From Candidatus Thorarchaeota archaeon (GTDB lineage: Archaea > Asgardarchaeota > Thorarchaeia > Thorarchaeales > Thorarchaeaceae): 10,192 nt of DNA. The first letter of the stretch is position 1. Every line of letters starts with the position of its first letter. Under the pieces are notes generated by a model. The model worked only from the letters and a program-made list of their open reading frames with translations, did no database searches and was not told the origin of the DNA. Below are positions 5,822-10,192 of the stretch, one piece after another. A program made the translations under genes and the position numbers. The stretch spans positions 1-10,192 of the forward strand of contig JAEOUL010000185.1 of the NCBI GenBank assembly GCA_016839345.1, written 5' to 3'.

Positions 5822-5839
5822 GGATGTACTGATACATCC
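5822..5839. promoter_or_regulatory. 7+7 bp inverted repeat over the predicted ATP-cone transcription start
   Basis: GGATGTA-CTGA-TACATCC is a perfect inverted repeat with a 4-nt centre, extendable by a G-T pair. It is centred on the transcription start predicted from the TATA box at 5802-5812. A repressor bound here would block initiation. If transcribed from further upstream it would form a hairpin with a CUGA loop. Confidence 0.5.
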
Positions 5840-5862
5840 TGTCGTCCAAGGTATGGATTCAC

Positions 5863-6111
5863 ATGGAGATTAAGAAGAGAAGTGGTTCGACCGAGGTTTT
5901 CATGCCCGAGAAGGTTGTCGTCAGCGCTGTGAAGTGTGGTTGTTCGTATGACACCGCACGTGAGATTGCCAGTTCTCTGTCTGCAAGGACAGAGAGTGTT
6001 ATGGAGAGCTCAGAGGTCCGTGAATATGTACTATCAGAGCTTCGATCAAGAGGCGAAACAGCAGCCGCTGATTCATGGGAGTCTTATGACAAAGAGAAGA
6101 AGGGAAGATGA
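5863..6111 (+). CDS. Stand-alone ATP-cone domain protein
   Basis: This 82-aa protein is made almost entirely of one ATP-cone domain, the nucleotide-sensing module found at the N-terminus of ribonucleotide reductases and in the NrdR repressor. The signature is EIKKRSGSTEVFMPEKVVVSAVK (from residue 2), with the KR.G...F..EK pattern, followed by the helices TAREIASSLS and SEVREYVLSELRSRGETAAADSWESY. There is no zinc ribbon as in NrdR and no reductase domain in the window, so this is a free nucleotide-binding module that may regulate a partner protein. ATG 5863 begins directly at the domain, with AAGGT 12 nt upstream as a weak ribosome site. It is divergent from the ICMT-like gene and 127 bp ahead of a SAM methyltransferase on the same strand. 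Confidence 0.85.
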   Translation: MEIKKRSGSTEVFMPEKVVVSAVKCGCSYDTAREIASSLSARTESVMESSEVREYVLSELRSRGETAAADSWESYDKEKKGR

Positions 6112-6238
6112 ATCCCTGTCAATGCATCTGCACAACCTAAGAGGTAGCACGAGAAAACTAACCAAGCCTACTGCATTTGCCAATCATTAAGTATAGATGA
6201 TAGACTGTCCTTCAAGAAGACTGAGATGATGTGATATC

Positions 6239-6979
6239 ATGGATGAGAAGTCTATCGATTATGACAAGATTTCCAAGGTCTATGACAATGTACGAGTGGG
6301 AGACCCCGAGATGGTTCAACAGATTCTGCAGGGAATCACCCTTAATCAGGAATCGTTAGTTCTCGATGTCGGATGTGGTACTGCGAACAACACCATACTC
6401 TTTGCAGAAGTAACCTCTGCGAAAGTGGCTGGATTAGATATCTCATATGGTATGCTCGAAAAGGCTCACCAAAAGACATCAAGAATACCTCTTGTTCAAG
6501 CACCTGCAGATTCTCTACCCTACTCCAGTGGGTCCTTTCATTTTGTATATATGACCGAAGTTCTCCATCACCTCCCTGACATAAGCTCTGCAATTGAAGA
6601 GATTCACAGAGTCCTCATAGATGAAGGTATACTATGCATTGTCACTCAGTCTCACAAACAAATAGATGGTCGAATGACATCCAGATTCTTTCCTGCCTCT
6701 GCTAGTGTGGATAAGGAACGTTACCCCGATATCGATGTGATTGAGGAATACATGGTTTCTGCAGGGTTCAGCAGAGTGATACTGAAAGAATACCAGTACA
6801 GACCAACTCAGCTTGGTGAGGACTATCTTACTACAGTTCAGAATAGGGGATATTCTATGCTTCACAAGATTAGCACAGAGGACTATGAAAGAGGCCTCCA
6901 AGAATTGCAGAATGCTTTTTCGAGTGGCGAAAAATTGACTTATTCTGCTGGATACTCTTTCGTCTGGGGTTTAAAGTAA
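6239..6979 (+). CDS. Class I SAM-dependent methyltransferase
   Basis: This 246-aa Rossmann-fold methyltransferase resembles the Methyltransf_11/UbiE-like group. Motif I is VLDVGCGTANN (41-51). The acidic residue for the SAM ribose is D67 in GLDIS. The adenine-side region is APADSLPYSSGSFHFV (88-103), and TEVLHHLPD (106-114) is the post-motif typical of small-molecule methyltransferases. The C-terminal part (140-246) holds a lid with several Tyr and Arg residues that probably sets the substrate, which is unknown. ATG 6239 has GTGAT 3-7 nt upstream, and the start codon overlaps the palindrome TGATATCA. It ends 2 bp from the stop of the convergent chagasin-like gene, so the two 3' ends must overlap as transcripts. 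Confidence 0.87.
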   Translation: MDEKSIDYDKISKVYDNVRVGDPEMVQQILQGITLNQESLVLDVGCGTANNTILFAEVTSAKVAGLDISYGMLEKAHQKTSRIPLVQAPADSLPYSSGSFHFVYMTEVLHHLPDISSAIEEIHRVLIDEGILCIVTQSHKQIDGRMTSRFFPASASVDKERYPDIDVIEEYMVSAGFSRVILKEYQYRPTQLGEDYLTTVQNRGYSMLHKISTEDYERGLQELQNAFSSGEKLTYSAGYSFVWGLK

Positions 6980-6981
6980 CT

Positions 6982-7335
6982 TCATTCAACAACGATTTTG
7001 ATTGTGCATTCACTCTCAACTTCAAATCGGAACATGACTCTCACAGTAAGTTTTGTGGAACCGGGTCTAAGAGCTTTGAAGAACCATTTCCCTCTCTCTG
7101 CATCTCCACCAGTCCACTCTGGTTTCTTCATCTTCTCAATGTGAATGTACTCTGTTTCAGTTCTCTCGTGTGAGATTACCTCATCGTTCTCAATCTCAAA
7201 CTCAGCATCCTCACCAACAGACCCATGACGATGAAATGCATAATAGACCACTTCATCAACAGACAGTCTCTCAACACTGTCATCACCCTCGCATTTGATT
7301 TCTCTGAATTCTTCCTCTGAGGACTCCATTCTCAC
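6982..7335 (-). CDS. Chagasin (I42)-like beta-sandwich protein, putative
   Basis: This 117-aa acidic protein has no signal peptide. It follows the layout of chagasin-type cysteine protease inhibitors: an opening strand VDEVVYYAF (26-34), a loop where chagasin has NPTTGY (here HGSVGEDAEF, 37-46), WTGGDAERGKWFFKALRPGSTKLTVRV (from 74) resembling the G-GG loop plus the F-x-A-x-x-G-x-x-x-L strand pair, and a final strand ECTIKIVVE. The NPTTGY and RPW loops that contact proteases are not conserved, so inhibitor activity is doubtful even if the fold is right. GTG 7335 overlaps the upstream stop as GTGA. ATG 7329 is as likely, with GGTGAG 5 nt upstream. It is translationally coupled to the secreted protein before it. 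The fold call rests on pattern resemblance only. Confidence 0.6.
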   Translation of the reverse strand: MRMESSEEEFREIKCEGDDSVERLSVDEVVYYAFHRHGSVGEDAEFEIENDEVISHERTETEYIHIEKMKKPEWTGGDAERGKWFFKALRPGSTKLTVRVMFRFEVESECTIKIVVE

Positions 7336-8090
7336 TCACCAAGTCTCCGTGCAATTGACTTCTTTCCTTTTATACCTCTATAGACGAGAAATGCCACAAT
7401 AGGTACTATAAGACCTCCTATAGCGATGATAAGAATGGTTGTAAGTTGAATATCCTCACCTATGATTGTTGGCATCCCTTCATACCAATGGACAAAGACC
7501 ACATCTATGATGTTTGTTCCCAATGTGGTGTATTGGTGTCTGAGATAAGTAAGTGTGCCATTCCTCTTCTCATATCGCATCTCAAGTCGAACCTCAACCG
7601 AGCTGCCATCTCCTCCAGTTAGTGTTCCAACACCAATCGTTCCCCATTCATTCTCGTTATCTACCAGTGTGATTCCGGGTGTTGTTGTCACATTATTAAT
7701 CTCCGTCAGAAAGTCCCAATCACCTATGGGAAAAACAAGATTTGTTAGATCTGATATTATGAGTGCAGAATCATTGTATCGCTTCAAATTGCATTGTGAC
7801 CAAGGTAGTTGGGTTGACTCGTTTATCAGATTCTCAATTGTATCAAGAGAGCCAATTTCTAGAATCACTTTCTCTCCTGGTTCAATCTCTGCCAGGAATG
7901 GAAGCTGTGTTTCCATGAACACCCTGCTGACCGAGTCTGAGTAATATTCTCTCTGAAGGACATAGATGAACTCCTCTCCAACATCTACTCCCCACTCAAA
8001 TGTGTGATTTGATTGAGCATGAACCGGAACCAACATCGGAGCAAAGAGAAGCGTCATGACTAAAATTAGAGTTGGGAGTCTCGATTTCAT
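7332..8090 (-). CDS. Secreted protein with C-terminal membrane anchor, family not recognised
   Basis: Read from ATG 8090 the protein is 252 aa. It has a classic signal peptide (MKSRLPTLILVMTLLFAP...VHA, cleavage near AQS), an outside domain of about 190 residues, one membrane helix (TTILIIAIGGLIVPIVAFLVY) and a short basic inner tail (RGIKGKKSIARR). The topology is N-out, C-in. The outside part is rich in aromatic beta strands (FEWGVDVGEEFIYVLQREYY, RLEMRYEKRNGTLTYLRHQY) and has five N-x-S/T sequons, fitting a glycosylated cell-surface protein. A TTG at 8099 would add three residues, but ATG 8090 gives the better signal peptide and sits about 22 bp from a TATA-like box, suggesting a very short leader. 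It overlaps the chagasin-like gene by 4 bp and follows the HAD gene by 51 bp. Confidence 0.8.
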   Translation of the reverse strand: MKSRLPTLILVMTLLFAPMLVPVHAQSNHTFEWGVDVGEEFIYVLQREYYSDSVSRVFMETQLPFLAEIEPGEKVILEIGSLDTIENLINESTQLPWSQCNLKRYNDSALIISDLTNLVFPIGDWDFLTEINNVTTTPGITLVDNENEWGTIGVGTLTGGDGSSVEVRLEMRYEKRNGTLTYLRHQYTTLGTNIIDVVFVHWYEGMPTIIGEDIQLTTILIIAIGGLIVPIVAFLVYRGIKGKKSIARRLGE

Positions 8091-8106
8091 CTCAACCAAC
8101 GTGCAT

Positions 8107-8116
8107 GTGCTTTAAT
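8107..8116 (-). promoter_or_regulatory. Possible TATA box of the secreted-protein gene
   Basis: The minus strand reads ACATTAAAGC here, centred about 22 bp ahead of the ATG at 8090. It suggests that the secreted/chagasin-like pair has its own promoter separate from the HAD gene, with a leaderless or near-leaderless message. Confidence 0.35.
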
Positions 8117-8141
8117 GTAATGAAGGTATTCATCTGTGAAG

Positions 8142-8873
8142 TTAGAGTATCTCCATAAGGTCTTTGATATGCTCAATGACGATTGTGTCTGATGTAACCT
8201 TTTCCTCCTCTTGAGGGTCACACCAAGTCAACAAGACTGGTATCATTTCTGCGCGCGTGGCTGCTACCACATCATATTCAACGATATTCCCAACGTATAG
8301 ACACCTATGGGGATTTGTTCCCAATGCGGCTGCAGCTTTCACAAGTAGATATGGAGATGGTTTTTTGTATCCTGGGACATTGGTATACTCTATTGCATCG
8401 AATAGGTGAAGTATTTCAGAGTCTTCAAGAAGATGAGTAGGGTCTGTGAATCTGTTTGATGCGATTGCTAGTTTAAAACCTCGATTCTTCAATTCTTCAA
8501 GACCTTCTTTGCTACCTTCCATGAGTTTATGGTCTGCTATCTCATGAAACCTATCCCATTCTTTTTGATAGTCAAACACTATGTCATCACGATTCTTTAC
8601 ACCAAGAGCTGAAAGTAGTATTCTATCGTACTCAATCCAATGTTCATGTATTGGTTGCCAATGGATATCAACATCATTTTCGATCATATAATTCGTTAGC
8701 CACTCATCAGGCTCTTTTAGAGCCTCCCTGATTACTTCATCAGGAAAATCACGATGTTCTCCAACTCCTGCATCAGTCAAGAAATCTCGGGTGAGTCCAC
8801 ACATATCAGAAACTGGACTAAAGAGTGTCCCACCAATATCAAAGATTATTCCTGTGATGTTTTCCAACTTCAT
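8142..8873 (-). CDS. HAD superfamily hydrolase (subfamily IA-like) with DxG motif I
   Basis: This 243-aa protein has the haloacid dehalogenase fold with a helical cap between motifs I and II. Motif I is IIFDIGGTLF (9-18), so the nucleophile D12 is present but the second Asp, the usual acid/base of phosphatases, is G14. Motif II is AIASNR (136-141; S139), motif III is K171 in GYKKPSP, and motif IV is YVGNIVEYDVVAA (193-205), where the first acidic residue is N196 and D201 is kept. Many HAD proteins with FDIGGTL exist, so this is not decay, but phosphatase activity should not be assumed. The cap (about 20-115) is acidic and rich in Trp and His. ATG 8873 has no clear Shine-Dalgarno. It is divergent from the TPR gene across 104 bp. 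The substrate is unknown. Confidence 0.88.
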   Translation of the reverse strand: MKLENITGIIFDIGGTLFSPVSDMCGLTRDFLTDAGVGEHRDFPDEVIREALKEPDEWLTNYMIENDVDIHWQPIHEHWIEYDRILLSALGVKNRDDIVFDYQKEWDRFHEIADHKLMEGSKEGLEELKNRGFKLAIASNRFTDPTHLLEDSEILHLFDAIEYTNVPGYKKPSPYLLVKAAAALGTNPHRCLYVGNIVEYDVVAATRAEMIPVLLTWCDPQEEEKVTSDTIVIEHIKDLMEIL

Positions 8874-8882
8874 GGCTTCAAA

Positions 8883-8933
8883 ATGTCAGACATACAACCA
8901 CTTGTATCCATCGCAAGTTGCTTTGTCAGATAT
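8883..8933. promoter_or_regulatory. Two copies of TGTCAGAYAT in the HAD/TPR divergent gap
   Basis: ATGTCAGACAT (8883-8893) is a perfect 11-bp palindrome 9 bp from the HAD start codon. TTGTCAGATAT (8923-8933) is an imperfect copy in the same direction, 9 of 10 bases alike over TGTCAGAYAT, exactly 40 bp away. Two related sites about four helical turns apart in a 104-bp divergent gap suggest a cooperative regulator site controlling both genes. No clear TATA box was found here. Confidence 0.4.
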
Positions 8934-8977
8934 CTCAACTCTTTTCAATGATTCAACTAGTAGATGAGTGACGAATT

Positions 8978-10129
8978 ATGGACTCAGTCGATGCATCAAT
9001 CAGAGAAGTTGACAAACATCTAGAAACCCATCCGAATGATGCCTCAGCATGGAACGCCAAGGGTGTCTTTCACGCACAGAAACGTGAGTTTGGAGAAGCA
9101 ATCAGATGTCTAGACCGTGCTCTTAAACTTCAACCAGACCTCACTCCAGCTCACACAAATCGTGGTCGAGTCCTCCTAGCTCTGGGACCTGAAAAGGCTC
9201 GTGATGCACTTCAGTCATTTGAGAAAGCTCTAGATCAAACTCCTGACGACATTGAGATTCTGCGTGATAAAGCTGTAGCACTTCATGCATTGGGAAGAGC
9301 TGAAGATGAGCTTGTATCCTATAGAAGGATGAGTGAACTTGTGCCAAATGAATGGGGAGTATGGGTCCGAATCGGTGATATCGAACTGGAACTAGGCAAC
9401 TTTGATTCTGCAATCACAAGTTATGACCAGGCCATCGAACTAAAAGATGATCTTGTTGCTGCATTTGTTCGTCGATCGATTGCCCTAGCGATGCTGGAAC
9501 GATGGAAGGATGCTATAAAATCGGTAGAAACTGCCACAAAGTTAGACCCTGATAATTCTGAGGCATGGTTGATTCGAGGTGATGTACATCTCAGAGCAGG
9601 AAAACACAAGTCTGCCATGAGAGCTCTGAAGAAAGCCTCTGAACTTAATCCTGAGGATGCTACAGTGGAGAACACCATGGGCATGGTATCATACAAAGAT
9701 GGTAAATTGAATGAGGCAGTCAAACATCTCCGAAGAGCACTCATTAGGAAGAAGAACTACCCCACAGCACTGAGGAATCTTGGACTAGTCCTGATGGAGC
9801 TAGAAGATTGGGAAGAGGCCGCAAAGGCATTTTCAGGCTACACACATCTCGTGAAGGATGACCCCGACATGTTTGATGCCAAGGCAACAGCATATGCACG
9901 ACTTGATGATTTCTGTTCTGCTGAAGAGGCCTGGGAACGAGCTAGAAAGTTATACAAGAAATCTGGAAGTGATGTTGAGGTTGAACGAGTCACAACTCTT
10001 GGTCGAGCGGCTCGAATAAACTGCTCAAGACAAAAGAAGGCTGCCAAAGAGGAACGCGATCGGGAGAAAACCCTTCGGCGTTTCTCAGATAGACACGAAC
10101 TCCGAAGAAAGAAATCAAGTCCCAAGTAG
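8978..10129 (+). CDS. Tetratricopeptide repeat protein, nine TPRs plus basic tail
   Basis: This 383-aa protein is nearly all TPR solenoid, a protein-protein interaction scaffold. A leading half-repeat (4-20) is followed by nine repeats starting at residues 21, 55, 91, 125, 159, 193, 227, 261 and 295. All are 34 aa except the second, which is 36 aa because of PEKARDAL. Most show the canonical W/A...G......A...Y/F..A....P positions, for example AWNAKGVFHAQKREFGEAI and AWLIRGDVHLRAGKHKSAM. The tail (about 345-383) is highly charged and basic (RQKKAAKEERDREKTLRR, RRKKSSPK), probably a disordered or nucleic-acid- or partner-binding helix. There is no signal peptide, so it acts in the cytoplasm. 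ATG 8978 is preceded only by a weak GAGTGA. The partner is unknown. It ends 4 bp before the stop of the next, convergent gene. Confidence 0.92.
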   Translation: MDSVDASIREVDKHLETHPNDASAWNAKGVFHAQKREFGEAIRCLDRALKLQPDLTPAHTNRGRVLLALGPEKARDALQSFEKALDQTPDDIEILRDKAVALHALGRAEDELVSYRRMSELVPNEWGVWVRIGDIELELGNFDSAITSYDQAIELKDDLVAAFVRRSIALAMLERWKDAIKSVETATKLDPDNSEAWLIRGDVHLRAGKHKSAMRALKKASELNPEDATVENTMGMVSYKDGKLNEAVKHLRRALIRKKNYPTALRNLGLVLMELEDWEEAAKAFSGYTHLVKDDPDMFDAKATAYARLDDFCSAEEAWERARKLYKKSGSDVEVERVTTLGRAARINCSRQKKAAKEERDREKTLRRFSDRHELRRKKSSPK

Positions 10130-10133
10130 CGAG

Positions 10134-10192
10134 TTAATATTTTGTGAACTTGAAAGCCTCATCAGCTCCTTCAAAATCTCCAAGCCTAGTAA
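10134..10192 (-). CDS. C-terminal end of a convergent gene, TPR-like
   Basis: The minus strand from the window edge reads in one frame TRLGDFEGADEAFKFTKY and then TAA at 10136-10134. The pattern LGDFEGADEAF matches the turn and second helix of a TPR, so this is probably the last repeat of another TPR protein transcribed towards the TPR gene at 8978-10129. Only 18 full codons are visible and the other two frames are less protein-like, so the call is moderate. Confidence 0.5.
   Translation of the reverse strand, partial: TRLGDFEGADEAFKFTKY

Noticed and set aside
5936..6190. Plus-strand open frame of 84 codons
   Set aside because: It is a frame-shifted shadow of the ATP-cone gene with a GTG start, no ribosome site and no protein-like pattern after the ATP-cone stop.
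7555..7944. Plus-strand open frame of 129 codons
   Set aside because: It lies wholly inside the secreted-protein gene on the opposite strand and is rich in Ser, Pro and Arg with no domain pattern; the signal peptide and anchor support the minus strand.
1..10192. tRNA, rRNA, CRISPR arrays, insertion sequences or integrase genes
   Set aside because: Both strands were read for clover-leaf blocks, regularly spaced repeats, transposase motifs and long terminal inverted repeats; none was seen.

Overview
The window reads as a stretch of archaeal chromosome with moderate to low GC. The archaeal signals are a FilR1-type winged-helix regulator (a family essentially confined to archaea), TATA-like boxes about 25 bp ahead of several starts instead of bacterial -35/-10 pairs, probable leaderless or short-leader starts, a secreted protein built as signal peptide plus ectodomain plus C-terminal membrane anchor, and stand-alone ATP-cone and ICMT-like proteins. 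My best guess is an Asgard archaeon, possibly Thorarchaeota-like. That is an impression from gene content, not something the sequence proves. No rRNA, tRNA, CRISPR array, transposase or prophage gene was seen, and no stretch without a gene exceeds about 165 bp.

Layout. 1-409 (minus): a two-gene unit of a small unrecognised 94-aa protein and a membrane protein cut by the window edge, divergent from a FilR1-type regulator (487-1275, plus). A SnoaL/NTF2-like protein follows at 1437-1868 (plus) and converges on a four-gene minus-strand run: an ICMT-like membrane methyltransferase (5698-5090), an arginase-fold protein (4957-3998), an L-2-amino-thiazoline-4-carboxylate (ATC) hydrolase-family protein (3890-3162) and a core MetE-like protein (3094-1940). 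Next come a stand-alone ATP-cone protein (5863-6111, plus) and a SAM methyltransferase (6239-6979, plus). They face a minus-strand group: a HAD hydrolase (8873-8142), a secreted membrane-anchored protein (8090-7332) and a chagasin-like protein that overlaps its end (7335-6982). The window closes with a nine-repeat TPR protein (8978-10129, plus) that meets, tail to tail, the last codons of a minus-strand gene that also looks TPR-like.

How the genes may work together. The minus run from 4957 to 1940 puts an arginase-fold C-N hydrolase relative, an ATC-hydrolase relative and a core-MetE relative side by side. All three touch C-N bond hydrolysis or sulfur amino acid chemistry, and two of them (arginase-like and MetE-like) have altered canonical metal sites. 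A small sulfur-compound salvage or methyl-transfer pathway is therefore a reasonable but unproven hypothesis. The secreted/chagasin-like pair is clearly translationally linked. The other genes are best read as independent units.

Regulatory structure is the other theme. Several intergenic gaps hold short perfect palindromes close to starts or TATA boxes (411-425, 3961-3973, 4970-4980, 5784-5795, 5822-5839, 8883-8893 with an imperfect copy at 8923-8933). The 11-bp ones could be chance. The 7+7 bp repeat at 5822-5839, and its pairing with the 12-bp palindrome at 5784-5795 around one predicted TATA box, is the best candidate for a real control region.
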